A stretch of DNA of 64,000 nucleotides from Cycas panzhihuaensis (taxonomy: Eukaryota; Cycadophyta). This document shows, piece after piece, positions 46,204 through 59,671 of this stretch (position 1 is the stretch's first letter; the number at the start of each line of letters is the position of its first letter). The notes beneath the pieces were generated by a model. That model saw only the letters and a program-made list of their open reading frames with translations, was not told the DNA's origin and did no database searches. The stretch covers positions 154,883,741 to 154,947,740 of the forward strand of contig CM041465.1 of assembly GCA_023213395.1 (NCBI GenBank). The letters run 5' to 3'. The position numbers were made by a program, and so were the translations under genes.

Positions 46204-47630
46204 ATTTTTAGGGCAATGGATGAACAAGATGACCCATCTAACCCATCCATTATAGGGTTCTTCGAGGATGAAGCACTCACCCAAGGAGAATGAGTTACTA
46301 CTCCTCCTCATGGCCTAGTATATTTTTCCTCTATCAGTGTTAGGAGCTATGGTTATTTAGTAGTCCTTAGTGATAAGGAATCCAATGATGAATATGAAAA
46401 ACCACCACACTGAATCAATTTCCTTAATATAAAAAGGGAAGGGCCATTGCATACTAATATGCCTCCCCCTTTTAGCCTAAATTCATATGACTAAGGGTCA
46501 ACGTAAACATTAACTCCTCCCCTCCTACCCATGCAAGAGTCCCTTTATTTGAGTTCTTAATTGACCTACCATTTTTCTCGAATGGTGCTTAACCAACATC
46601 TAGATCATGTGGACCTACTTGCCCATGAGGATATGGCAAGGGGGCACCCCATACCTCTCTATCTATGCAACCTTCCAAGGAGAGGTTCCTTAGGGTGGAA
46701 AATGTGGGTCAACTAATCAAGCATCGAATCCATCCCCTATCTTACCCTAGTTGCCATGAATAATCAATTTGCTTAGGTATGTAGGGAAACCACATGTTCT
46801 AGAACAACCCTTAGGGAACTTCATTTCTTCATCATCAACTTATGACAATGATGATGAATCATACTCAATCTTTTCGCATGATAAGTCAATTATTTATGAT
46901 TTTAAACCATCTACCTCCCCACCCCTATAACCTGTAGGGAGGTTGATCATGTGTATGAATTGTAGCTCATCAGAAGAGTCACCATGCTACTTTGATTAGT
47001 GGTGTGATCGCTACAAGTCTAATACCCTCTTACAAGCTTCCCAAGTCCCTCTAAGAAAAATAATCCATGGGATTGGCTGCTTTGAAAATGATGAAGCTCT
47101 ACTCAAGCATTTAGTAGGCTCTTCGCCTAACTTGCCTGGTGGGCATCACAAGCTAGGTTTCTAGAAGTGCCTAGATATTGGCTCTTTGTTGGCTAACCCT
47201 AATGAGATAACCATACCTCCCAAACATTTTATAGACCAAGCCCCTCCCTACTTTGATGAGGGAAACATTCTATATATAGGAGCAACCAAGGATATCATCC
47301 TTGATCCTAAACAAATCATCAAGATTGGGGCCAAATATTTGCCCCAAGAAGTTAAGGAGTACATGGAGTTATTCTATAAGTTTCATGACATCTTTACTTT
47401 AGATTATTTAGATATAAAGGGTGTTGATCCTAAACACAACCTTACTACAATCCTAGGTAGTCATCCAATTAGGAAAAAGTAGCGCTCATTATACCTAAAA
47501 CTCTCTCCCACTATTAAAATGGAAGTGGTAAAGTGTTTCACTAAAACCTAGTCCCTGATTCATCCTTATCACTTTTGGTAGGCCTCTTGTATTATTTCAC
47601 ATGAGAATGATTAATTTCAAGTTTGTTTCA
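46204..47630 (+). pseudogene. Gypsy-2 pol resumed: linker and start of reverse transcriptase
   Basis: This continues Gypsy-2 after Copia-3. The long linker before reverse transcriptase is decayed, but the 98-codon stretch at 47,186-47,482 is clear: EITIPPKHFIDQAPPYFDEG, then KIGAKYLPQEVKEYMELFYK, FHDIFTLDYLDIKGVDPKHN, the conserved segment upstream of plant gypsy reverse transcriptase. A stop at 47,480 is followed by the first RT strands (SLYLKLSPTIKMEVVKCFTK, ISHEND.FQVC). Recognisable coding ends at about 47,630, so palm, RNase H and integrase are deleted or replaced. Confidence 0.8.
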
Positions 47631-49501
47631 TATTGTATTAGGCCATGTTTTGATGAAATATAATCATGAATTTTGTTAGATGATGTATATTGTATGATGA
47701 TGATGTATTATATGATCTTTCACCTGCTGATGAGTGATAACTATGGCTATTATGTCTCTCTTTGTAATCATTCTAACTCATTTTTCCTTTAAGACATTTG
47801 TTTACTTCATTTTTCTATCTTGAACTCACTTTTTTGTGATCTATTTTTAGTATTTTGGGCTTATACTTATAGTTTTCATCCTCCTTAGCTTATTTTTCTC
47901 ATTGATTGAGTCATTTCTGCATTTTTTTTTTTTACTTTTCAATGAGTGATTTGACTTCCTAGTTCATTGCATTTTTTATCTTACCAAAAAACATAATTGA
48001 TCATATTTTGTGAAGAAGATCATATTTTTTGTTATTTATAAAATGTGATCGATTGCATTTTTTATTATTATATATGTAATTTTTTTTTTAGTGTAGCATT
48101 TTTATATGCCACTATCTAGATTTGATGGAAACCTACCTCTTTCTCACTGAGAAGTTTTAGAAAACCATAGTGTATTATATTACTCATATTTTAATAAGTT
48201 AGAGATCAAGTTTAAAGAGATTCTGAGAGATTTTCTAGCTACTATTTGGAGAAGTTTTTTGATTTTAAAGAAAAAGTGAAGCCCAAGGGAAGGAATTTGA
48301 AGCTTTATTTGCTAACTTATTACTACACGAATTTCAATTATTGATCCTTCTTAAAGTACTTAATTTTCTCTCAATTTTTTTAGCTTTAAACTTCCTTTTC
48401 CTAGTGAGATCTTTCCCTTTAGTTTCTTATAATTCTCCTTTCTTGTTGGTGACTATTCATAATCAAAATTATCTCTCTCTTTTTGTTGACATCTAAAATA
48501 CTTTTGTTGATGATTTTTCCTTGGGATACTTGGCTAAAAGATTAGCCCTTTGTGGGAAGAATAGAGGTAGACTATTGTGGAAAATGATCATCTCTCCACT
48601 AAAGAAATAACTACTCTCTCTTATTCCTTTTTAGCTGCCCAAGTCCCCAAGAGATCTAGTTTCACCTTTGCTTATCTGTGGCTACTATTGAGTTGATTGC
48701 CTATGTGTTTCTTCTTTTTTCCTTCTTGATTTTAAAGGAAAACTTGAAGACGCTTAATTGTAGAAAAGAGAGAAGGCCATTATGAGGTAGAAATTCATCA
48801 ATAGACTAGAGATTGCATAAATTATTGATGTTGTCTTATTTGGTTTTATTCCTTTCATTTTCTTCTTGGTTAAGGAAAAAAGATTGAATGTATGAATGGT
48901 ATATTTATGTTATGATCAGATTGCATGGGATTTAAGGATCTTATGGTGTCCAAAAGACTCCATTTGTGATAGAATCTCTTTATTTTCATAATTTATTGTT
49001 TGCTTATGGATGGTGTTTTGATTATGGTTGATCACATATAATTTTTATGGTATGAATATCATTCATTATAACATAAATATATCTTTGAGATCTCTTCCTT
49101 TCTTTCAAATTCATTCTCCAAAAGAAGATAGCATGTGATTGAAAAAAAACTTCATATAACCATCACATGTTACTTGATCTTTTATTAAATTGTATATGTA
49201 GTTATATGTTATGCTAATTACATTTCACGATAGGCATTCTCATTAAAAAAGGTGTGTTTTGTATCTAGAGGAAATAGTTTCTCTTTCATTCTTAATGTGT
49301 TTCGTCTTATAGAAAGAAATGAAAAAAAACATTACATATGTACTTAGTTCTTTTACTTATTTACTAAAAAGTAGATAGTTAGATCTTGTTATCTCATTGT
49401 TTACTCTTGTGATTCTAGAATCGCACCTTTGGGGGACGTTAACTAAACTTTGATGAGGTCAAGCTAAATGATCAATGGCTTAGGTAGCTATGGACCTATG
49501 G
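47631..49501. other. AT-rich stretch, no gene seen
   Basis: No protein family, terminal repeat or tRNA-like motif is recognised. The sequence is T-rich on the plus strand with homopolymer runs. At about 49,426-49,440 'cctttgggggacgttaac' resembles a polypurine tract with an LTR start changed from TG to CG, possibly a remnant of the Gypsy-2 3' end. Confidence 0.4.
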
Positions 49502-52500
49502 TGGCAAGTGAAAGCAATCACCCACAAAGGGCATCCATGCATCGGAACATAGGTTCAGGACCCGCAAATAGCGCACAAACTCCTTTGAGGCAACCCTTCC
49601 TCGATTTGGAGCAATAGGAAGGCGAGGGATCTCCTCGGTTTCCCAAGTAACCTCAAGAGAGGCCCTCCCATCCTTGGATGGGCGAATGAGAGTAGAAAAA
49701 AGAGAGAAGGAATGGCTCCTCGCATAGGAAAAAGGGGTATGCAAGAGATGACTTTTAGCTGAAAAAAAGGAGAATGGCCCACGCACATGGGTGGTTAATA
49801 TAATGACTAGCATTGTGGGCTAGAAGTCGACCTATAGGCCAAACGAAAGGAGCCTAACCAAGAGAGGCAAAAGAAATGGAGTAGGGTGAATGGCCTTGAG
49901 AGGGGGCTGCCTCTAAGGTGCCAAACCTAATGGGGTCATAGGAATGAAAATTGATAAAAGAAGTTGTTTCAATATTTATGTCTATTTGTGGTAAGATGGG
50001 GTGATGTACAGAGGATGTAGTACATGCAATAATGTGTTTTTATGTGTGAAGGAGTTACTTTTTTAAGTAAGAAAATATTATGAAGTTCTTACTCATTTAC
50101 CCACATATGTAACCTCACTCTCTTTATCTTTTAAATGCAAGAAAGAAAGATTACAAAAGATATCTATATAGTATAAAAACACATGCAAAAGGTGCAAGGT
50201 CACTAGGCAATGCAACAAGGTAGAAGGGGTACACATGCGAAAGTTCTATATGCACTTTATAAGGAAACAAGCAAACTAGTTAAGTGTAAGTAACCTAAGT
50301 TATTACTTCTTCTTTCCCTTTTTCAAATGATGTACAAATGAAGAGAGGAGAGAAAAGGAAGGAAAATTAGGAAAGTGCAAGGTATACCTAGCATATGGCA
50401 ACTAAAGTAGCACTGACCTTACTACATGCATTATCCTTGCTTTTCTACAACCATGGACGACGCAATGGAGTGATGCCAGTGAAGAAGGAGAGGGGGGATC
50501 CCTTACCTTCCCCCAAATCAAAGGAAAAGACAAGAAAAGAAAGCAATAAAAGGAAATGTAAAGTTAAATACAACTTTAACTTACAACTTTGTGAGCTAAA
50601 AGAAATGATGGTTGGAAAGGGAGTAATGTACCCGAAATAGAACCTCCTTCACTTTCCATATGTAACAAGATGACCTACAATCAAACAAGATTTGCCCTTT
50701 CCCAAGGGGCACAAAATATATGCAGGATAGATGTATAATATGGAGAATGATAGGATACATGTATCTTAGTCAAGAAACACATTCATCATAATATCATTCT
50801 TTATCCTCTATATGCCATCTAATAAACAGTATGGGAGAATGGGGTAAAATGGAGAAGAAGGACAACTAGCCTCGGAATGGCTAACCCTCCAGATCAACAA
50901 GTGCTCCACGTTGCCCAAGTACCAAGATGTGAAGAGAGGTAAGTATAAAAAGCTCTTAGAATGTAATCCAAGAAGCAATGAGTAATGTTGTGAATGTCGT
51001 CAATGTTGTAGAGGTTGTAATGTGAAAATTTTGTAACTTTGACAAGGCTAAGCCAAATGGGCAAAAGAGATATGGGACAGGGCTGAAAATTGACTTGTGT
51101 AAGGCCAATAAGGACTGGTAGCAAGTGCAGCAATGGGATGCCTATGCTACTACCAGTAGTGACCTCCCTTCTAATGGCCCTTTAGAAACCCAAAAGAACC
51201 ACAGAGAAAGAAGAGGTGAGGAGAGAAGGGGGCTACCCTTAAGGAGAAGGCTTACTGGGTGCAAAACCCTGCCTTTGCTCCTTTCACTCTCCATGAGTGC
51301 CTCTACTTTACTGCCTCCTTGAAGAAACTAGGGAATAGACAAGAGAGGAAAAGGAAACCAATGAAGAAAAGGAGGGTTTGCCTCCCATTTATAGTAGAGA
51401 AAAAGTGTTGTAAAAGTATTGACAAAGTATGCTTATGTTACTCAAGGGAAGGGAAAATAAAGTATGAGCTCACAAATACTTATTGTGTGTAGATTAGAGG
51501 CAGATCAGCCTAAGAAAAGGGGGAGAGAAACCAACCCTATGGGGTTTATAGGTGGGAAACCCCAAAGGAGCCGCAAGATGGAAAGAAAATGGAGTGAAGA
51601 GGAGAATCTGAGCTTGATGGAGCACTTGGCGTATGATCTTCACTTGGGTGGCCACGTTACAAGCTTGTTGCTACATGCCTGGAGCTTCAGGAGGCTGGTA
51701 GCTCACTAAGAAGTTGATGTAGCAGGTTCTATTCTATTATAGGGTATTTTTTGGTGAAGTGGTAGAAAAAATAAGTGAGAGAGAGTAAATGAGGATGTTT
51801 TTGGACTTTTAAACCCAACCCTAGCTTAATCGAGTGATTAGGGTTCGTCCTGGGCTAAGAATAAGTCATTACCATATGGAAATTTCACAATAAATGCGAA
51901 ATTAGATGTGGTAGATTTAAAAAATAAGTAGTAATAGTTACCTCGCAGTAAACTTAGCAGTACCATAAAGTTTATCATGGTGTAGCAAAAACATGGAGAA
52001 AAATAAAGAAGAAGAAGCCCAGAAGCTCTAAAAAATAAGGGAAACTCAAGCCTAAAAGGGTATGGTACTCTATCTAGGTGGTAGGAAAAGGCTATGGGGC
52101 TTAGGAAATCCTATAACAAATAGGTACAAATGGTGAGAAATTCCCAGAAAGTCAACAAATAGGTGGAGGATGCCAACCAAGCCTAAGTAAGGTGCTAGGT
52201 GTCATGATGCACTAACAGATGACAAGATTGGGCTACAGAGGCCAAATGGTACTTGGGAACACTATGGAGACATAGAGGAGGGTTATGGATCACCATGGAA
52301 TTCATATCCCTAGATCGTCATAGGCTGAAAAAAGTGATAAGGTACAGGATAGCTAAGTAGTCAATGCATAATAATCATGAAGTGAATCAATCATCATGTA
52401 ATGTAAATGCAGTGCTTTAATCCACCTTTCCTAGAACTGATAAAGGCGAGGGATAGAAGCACATATATGCTTACTGGATGCACATCTACGGAATAGTCAC

Positions 52501-52537
52501 TATACTCAATAAGAGTGATAGTAGTCAACAGTTAACA
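49502..52537 (-). repeat. Gypsy-type LTR, copy 1 (minus strand)
   Basis: A stretch of about 3.0 kb in the order of a Gypsy-1 LTR read on the minus strand: near its end an 'aggacccgcaaatagcg' block matches 'agggacccacaaatagcg' of the Gypsy-1 5' LTR; a 'cccttaccttccccc' block lies at 50,499; a palindrome cluster lies at 51,940-51,990; and an LTR start TGTTAACTG sits at 52,537. No primer-binding site is seen on the left, so it may be a solo LTR or a truncated end. The frames inside (49,496-49,813, 50,395-50,640 and others) are not conserved in copy 2 and are chance. Confidence 0.65.
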
Positions 52538-55409
52538 TTGAAGGTGTGGGCGAGAACCTATAAGCAAAGAGAGCACTACGCAGGGGGCCCTGTGCGCCGA
52601 AGTGCAAGTTTGGGACCTGCGAATGGAACCCAACTACCTTAAAGTAGCCCTCAATCCATAAGAGAGAGTGCATACAGGGGGTAGCCTGGATGGTCTCGAA
52701 AGGAAGGTCCTCCCACCCTTGGATGGCTAGAAGGGAAGAAGAGGAATCCTGAAGGAGTTTCTTTATGATGAAGAGAAATGAATGTGGAAGAGGTAGGCAA
52801 GGGCCTACGATGTAAGCAGGTCTCCCTTGGTTATTTGGCCTAGGCAAATAGAACCAAGAGAGAGAGAGAGAAGAAAATGGAGTGAAACTACGCTCTCCTT
52901 TTAACAACTCAAAGGAAAAAGAGAAAAGAAGAACAAGTATTATACATGCAAGTAAACAAAGCTAAACGAAATGCATCTAAGGATATGCTTGGATGGATAA
53001 AAAGAGAAAGAGGAATGGGGTTCCTACTATGTCCTCTTCCTACATGGGACAAACATATGACGTATAAATGCAAGTGACCAATATCATTAACCTTTCGCTT
53101 TTACATGATCTATTAAATCTAAGCACATATTTAAAATAAAAGCAAGAAAGGAAAATAGAAGGGTGAAGAGAGAGATGGTGCATACCAGGGAGGTGTAGCA
53201 GTCGACAAGAGACCTCACCTATGCATAACGCATGCCCTCTCGCGTAGTCAATTGATGTGTGATCAAGATTGGTGTGAAGGATGGGGGCTTCCTTACCTTC
53301 CCCTTATGAAAACAAAGCAGAACCAAAAGGAAGCAAATAAAGCGAAGACAAAAGAGAGCAAAGCTTACCTAGATCTGGATGTCTTTTCCCTTCGAGAAAA
53401 AGCCACGTCAACCTACACATACAAGAGCTTATCCCTTCCAAGAAGGGGATGTAAGAAGAGCTATATATAGATATGCAAATATATGTAACACATACATCAA
53501 AACATTATGTTTAAGTTAGAGAAATAACTGCTGCAATTAACTTCAACTCTCCTCAAGCAACTGCACATATTAAGCAAGAAAGAGAGAAGGGAAGCCTCAG
53601 GATGGCTACACCCTCTGCTAAGGTTCTCCACACAGCCCTTTGGTACAAGAAGGTAGGGTCAAATGGCAACTTATGACAACCAACAAACAAGAGGAGATGT
53701 GTAGTAAGGTGTTAGGGAGGTATTAAGGCAACAAAATCGATATGGGTAGTGATCCATCACACAAACCCTTCCTGGGATCTTTAAGGGATACCAAGTAACG
53801 TTGGGGACACTATGGAGGTCCAACAGAGAGGTGTGCAAACCTGAAATCAACGCAACAAGGGCTACACACGCTGATAATCTAGCGCAAGCCTAAGCTTCAC
53901 CTTCTCCTAATTAACTCAAGAGAAGCATGGAAGCAGGAGAAGAAAGGTGGGAAGGGGATTGCCCTTGGGGAGTCAGTCTAAGTGGGATGGATCCTACCTT
54001 ACTCCCTTCACCCAACCTTTATGGATCTTCTCCCGCAACTTTCTTAAGAAAAACTAGTGGAGAAAAGGTGAAGGTATATACAAGGCTAAACTCAAAGGAA
54101 ACTATGTCCACAACAGCCAAACGGGGAGAAAAATAAGAAAATACCCTTGGAAATGAGTCTTATATGGAAATAATATACGATAAACTCTAAAAAGGGATCT
54201 AGGCTACCTGTTGGGATAAGTCTAGGGTAGGTTTGCCCTTGCAACCAACGGAGAAGAAGAGTTCCTGTAGGGCTTGCAGGAGGTTTCCCTAAGGATAGCC
54301 ATAAGAGATGCTTGATGGGGCGAATGTAGAAGAGAACCACACCAAACTTGCTTGAGAGTGCCTGGAGAGGAGCTTCCCACCACGAAAAAGAGCCGTTGCA
54401 GGCAGATCCTGAACTACAGCTACAGGAAATGTAGGCCTGTAGATGCACCTTTGGAAGGAAGAAAGAGCAGCAAACTGCAGCAGAAGAAAGTTAAGTTGGA
54501 GAGCCAAAAAAGATTTAAGAGAGGTAAAATGATGATGGTTTTGGGATTTATACCCATCCCAACCCTAGACAAGTGAATAAGGCATGAATAGGGATGAGCT
54601 AGGCATGAGGCCACGTGGTAATTCCATGGAAAAAGTGAGAATTGCTATTGTAGTTTTTAAAAAATAACTTGCAACAGTCACACCACGGTAAACTTCGTGG
54701 TACCACTAAGTTTATAGTGATGTGGAACCAGAAAGCCAAAATGGCAGTAATCTGAGTTCTGGGAGCCTTAGAAGGTGATGTGGCGGGCCTCGGAGGAGTT
54801 GGCCCCCCTGTCCAGGTGGTTAGGACAGTCCAGAAGACATGTGAATAAGGCCAAAAGTAGTATCAAAGGCTAAAGGTCCCAGAAACGTCATGGTAAGAGC
54901 TTAAAATTAGGGTATGAATGGGTCATATAAATCAAATGAGGCTCAAGGCGATATGGAGGTAACACGGAGGGTCGTAAAGTACTATGGGGATGCCTACCTT
55001 GTGGAAAGGTAGGTCCCACTGGGTCACCATAGGCTCACAATACGATAAGCAACATGATCAAGCCAAATGGATGCACGATAATCATACAAATGAAGCAGTC
55101 TGTCATACAATGAGGCAATATTTCTGTCAACCTTTCCAAAGAAATAGTTAAAAATGAAAAGAAAGAAGTATACCTATGCTTACCTGAGTCAACCTATATG
55201 TATCCATTCCCTTAGTCGAGAAACATCGCCCCATTGGTCGCAGAGCCTCATTTCTTCAAGTATGGTGCGATGACGAATGATGGCAGCAAAACGGTCAGTA
55301 GCATATGTGTATGTACATATATAAATCATGATTGTAACAAGAGTCAAGGGTGCTGGTAAGTGTCGTGGTGAAACGTGTGGATATAAGGACAGGGGTGAGA
55401 CAACATAGG

Positions 55410-55835
55410 TATTGGAGTTAATTATCATCACTCCACTCCCACCTTTCCAACCAAGATTATACACCTCATCAACATCAATTTAGACATGTGATGCTCAATA
55501 TGTTAAGGTAAGTTTAACTTTGATTTATGTTAAGTTGAGGTAGTTTCATTTGAGTTAAGTTAACATTATTTTATTATTATTTTGAATTCAGGGGTTGAGG
55601 AGTTTCCTTCCTCCTCCAAATTATAAATATTGAGGGGTGTGCAACCCTGGTGTCTTTAGACACTACCCTCTTTTGGGAAATTTATATTAATCTTCTCACA
55701 ATGGCTTGAATACAATGCTTTCATGTGTTTATGCTATCATGCTACACTGATCTATTGATGATTTATGATTTGTATTAATCTATTGAAGTTTATTCTATGT
55801 TCTGCCTTGTTCTCCTGCAAAATATTTTTCTAACA
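55410..55835 (+). repeat. 5' LTR of the non-autonomous element
   Basis: It starts TATTGGAGTTAAT (the 3' LTR has TGTTGGAGTTAAT) and ends TTTCTAACA. Both LTRs share 'tataaatattgag.ggtgtg' followed by 'cctggtgtctttagacac', a likely TATA and transcript start area. Confidence 0.93.
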
Positions 55836-55837
55836 TT

Positions 55838-55850
55838 TGGTATCAGAGCA
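55838..55850 (+). promoter_or_regulatory. Primer-binding site of the non-autonomous element
   Basis: TGGTATCAGAGCA lies two bases after the LTR end, a perfect initiator tRNA-Met type site. Confidence 0.92.
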
Positions 55851-56706
55851 AGGTTGAAGTTGATATTTTGCTCATATTCGATTTAGCTTCTCATATATTC
55901 AGTAAAAGACTTGCATATAACTACTGGTTGAGATCCTGGCAAGCACACCTACTCATTAGAGAAAATGATTTGGAGTTTCATCCATCATGCATAAAGTTGT
56001 CTCACTTTGAAGCCAATACTACAAACCTGATTACCAGGTTCTTCATGCTTTGATATTCATATATAAATAAATAAATAAATTTCTTTGATATACTTTGAAA
56101 TTTTTACTTTGTTTCTAGCTCCGTTGTATGGTATATGTTTCCATGATATGTGTTTGAGTTAATGCATCTGTGTACACTCGCATTGCCTCCTTGCACTTGC
56201 ATGCTCGATTTACGTCTATGAGCTCTGCATCAAATCCTTTTCTATAAAGAGGCTGTCCTTTTTTTTCTTTGTTGTTGCCATCACTGTGGGAGAATATATT
56301 TCTTGTGCTATAGTATGACGCCTCTTAGCACCATCACCAACAAGGCTAATGCTTATATAGTATTGACCTTGGACCGAAAGTCCCTCACAATTGGATTGTA
56401 CACAAACAGTTTCATTAAGAGGTTCACCAACCCCCTTAGAATCATCATAAAGCAAGCGCCTACCCTATCACCTATTTACTACCCTCCATGATTTATCCCT
56501 CTCTACTCTCAGCATGTTCTCCAAATACAAAGCATTCTAATCTTTGTGAATAATTCTGTGGGGTATTCTTCGAAGAATTGTTGGTTGCAACCTTAATGCA
56601 GTAGTTGGCACAAGTTTTGCAATCTGTTGTATTGCCACTTTACCGCCCTGTCGCTTATTTACCGCCCTCCGTTCTTCTCGCCACCCCTCCGTTCTTCCCC
56701 CCCTAT

Positions 56707-57244
56707 GGATCAGAGGGGCTTGCCTGAATCAAAAATTCCTTGTGGTAATTATTTAGGTTATCGAATGATTTCATGATATTAACATCATACACAAGAACAC
56801 AGCAATCTACACCGCGATAAAAAGCTACACCAAGGCTATGAAATCTCTCTTAGCCAGTAGTATCCCATATCTGGAGCGTGAACAACCTATCCTCAAACTG
56901 TACTTCTTTAGTTAGGAAATCAACTCCAATAGTCACTTTGTGACTGAATTTCTTATTTCCATATCTTTGTTATTATTTAGTGGAGAAGGCATAAGCCAAA
57001 GTTTTAGTCAGTAGGTAGATGGACCTGCATCCCACTAAAAAGGTAACAAACCACCAACAATTGAGCACCATACCGGGACCACAAAGAGGATGACAAGTGT
57101 GTAGTCCACGTGGCCTTTTGCATGCCCATGCCAACTACTTGAACCAGCCAGTCTTGATCGCACCACTGAATTTCTTATTTACATATTTATAACAACGTTG
57201 TGGGAGCCGTTCTTCTCCCCTTTTCATATTCCAGGTAGAGACAT
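56707..57244 (-). pseudogene. RABG3: Captured Rab7 (RABG3-type) GTPase fragment
   Basis: On the minus strand, 56,967-56,707 encodes about 85 uninterrupted-frame codons of a plant Rab7: [33 protein letters not shown] (Rab7 switch region and start of the WDTAG motif), [29 protein letters not shown] and [11 protein letters not shown]. One stop (TAA) replaces the conserved Gln after WDTTG. A second short match, KYVNKKFSG, lies at about 57,190-57,165, about 220 bp upstream, where the preceding part of the protein would be; a possible start ATGTCTCTA is at 57,244. The nucleotide-binding loop (GDSGVGKT) and C-terminal prenylation end are not recognisable. Rab7 works in vesicle traffic to the vacuole. 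Here it is a non-functional gene fragment inside an LTR element, antisense to it. Confidence 0.85.
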
Positions 57245-57669
57245 TCTTCTTGGTATTTGGGAGACGCTCCTTACATCTGAATGCCACTTACCTATTACCA
57301 GGTAGATGACTGTATATTCTTCATAGCCATTACTGTATATTCTTCACAGGTATTACTTGCTATATATTCTCCTTCACCTCATAGTTAACTGTGACCTGGA
57401 GCTAACTTGTGGCACAATATCCAGCATCCATATCACTTCCTACTTGCATGAACGTAGGTCGGTCACTCCGTCCGGAAAGGAACCTCTATTTTATTAAATA
57501 AAACTAACCTAGACGGACATTGTTCGTATTTTACATAAGTGTGTAGGGTTTAAATAAGCGACTCACATTTTTCTTCTTTGATAAGTGATTAATTCGTGCC
57601 AGCCATTTTTTATTTTATATATATATATTGAGTGATTAATACGTGCTAGTCGTTTTTTAATTTTTTGTC

Positions 57670-57871
<202 letters not shown>

Positions 57872-58189
57872 AGTGCATTGTTTCGTTATTTTCAAGTCTC
57901 GTATTTCTCTATACATTTGCAACAACATTCTTTTTAATCTCTCAATCCTACTATCATTATATAGTCTCATGTCTGCCATTTGCATAATCACGATGACATT
58001 TTTATTTTTCTTCTTCATATATTTTTCATAAACTAAAAAAAAAACAAAGTAAATTATATATTTTTGAGATCCGAACATTTAAAGAGCATTAGCTCCCTTT
58101 GGCAGTTTGCCCCCGGACCTGTGTTCTATCATATAACCAGTCCATTACTAAAAGAGGCTTCATTATTTTAAGTTTATTGTGATTTTTAC

Positions 58190-58350
58190 ACTTGACGAGT
58201 GGGTTCACCCTCCTGGCAACGGAGGGGTTTATTTTTTGATAGGTCTTGGGTTCAATCCCTACCCATTCAACCCTTAGGTTCATATTCTAAGAGGGTTATT
58301 TTAACAATATAACCTTTTACCTTTTAATTTTTAATTTTTTTTTTTTAAAC
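58190..58350 (+). repeat. Possible tRNA-derived SINE remnant
   Basis: GGTTCAATCCCT at 58,249-58,260 fits the RNA polymerase III B box, and TGGCAACGGAGG at 58,214-58,225 resembles an A box about 35 bp upstream. A T-rich tail follows at 58,318-58,350. The internal spacing is short for a tRNA and no cloverleaf was established. Confidence 0.25.
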
Positions 58351-59671
58351 ATAAGGTTATTGGCATTTTTTTTTTTTTGCCATAACTCTTCATTGGCTCA
58401 TCGGTTTTAGATGAAACCAACTTCATTAGATCATATTTTCTTTGTAGATCAATTTTGACTGGTCATATGACCAATTTGGTACAAATTTGACCCTGTTTCA
58501 GTCGATTTAAAGTCAATCAACATTTTTTTTTAGGATTTTTTCAATTTTTTACAAAATGATTTTTTGAACTGATTGTATTTTATTACCAAAAAATTATTTT
58601 CTACCTAAATTTATTTTACATTGATCTATATTCAACAAAATTCATTAATCATATTTTATTTTATTTTTTAGAATTTATTTTGACTATAATTTTAATCGTT
58701 GAAATTGACATTTTAGTGGTTTTTAACATTTTTAACATTTTTACATAAAGGTACTAGTTACAGTTTTTACTGTAACTTTTCTGTTTGACATCCAAATTAA
58801 GTTCTATCAATTTCGTTAGGAAGATGACTCATTCCCCTTCGAACTGACATAGTTTTTCATACATTTTAAGATGTTTTTACTTATTTTCAAATCCATTAAA
58901 TTTGGACTACTTAAGAGCATCAATTTGTCATTTTTCACATATTTTCATATAAAATTTTTCAACCAAAAATATATTTAGTATTTTTACAAAATATATTTGA
59001 TCTTTTTCAAACACTTTATAAAATTTTATTAGCAATTTTATGTAAATTTGAGCTCCCTGCTCCTGTTAGGCCTTAAAAGGAGGTCTGTACCTTTGAATCA
59101 TTCAAATCTTGACTTATTGAAATCCATTTTTAAAACGGTTAGTTCCATTGGATTCATATTTTATTAATCTACATATTGGTACAATTTCAAGTTATTCTAA
59201 AATTGTTTAGTATAGTTTTCAAGCTGTCAAATTTGAGCATACAAGTACATCCTAATAGGCTTGCCCTTCAAACTTTTTAAGAAAATTCTATTTTATTGCT
59301 CATTGGTTGTGCATAATATATGTTTAAGGTTTCTACTTAACCTTCATATAAGCTTTTTTAAGTTGTTTAGTAACAAAAATTATTCATAAAGCAACTAAAA
59401 ATATATATATATATATTTTAGTTTCTTCAGCATTATATATTATCATCAAGGCTAAGTATTTATTGCATTAAGAATTTACATCTATTCATTTGTAAAAAAT
59501 CCTCTTATTTTAGATTTATATCATTAAAAGAATATTGGTATATGATTTCAAAGTTACTTCTATATTCATTTTTTCCTTATTAGATTTAATTCATTTATTT
59601 TTAAAAAACATTATATTTCTTTTGAAGAGTATATTTGACATCATATAAGTTTGATCACTTATTGACTTTAT

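Noticed and set aside
56216-56491. Overlapping 60-80 codon frames on both strands near the Rab7 fragment
   Set aside because: They do not match any further part of Rab7 or another family I recognise.
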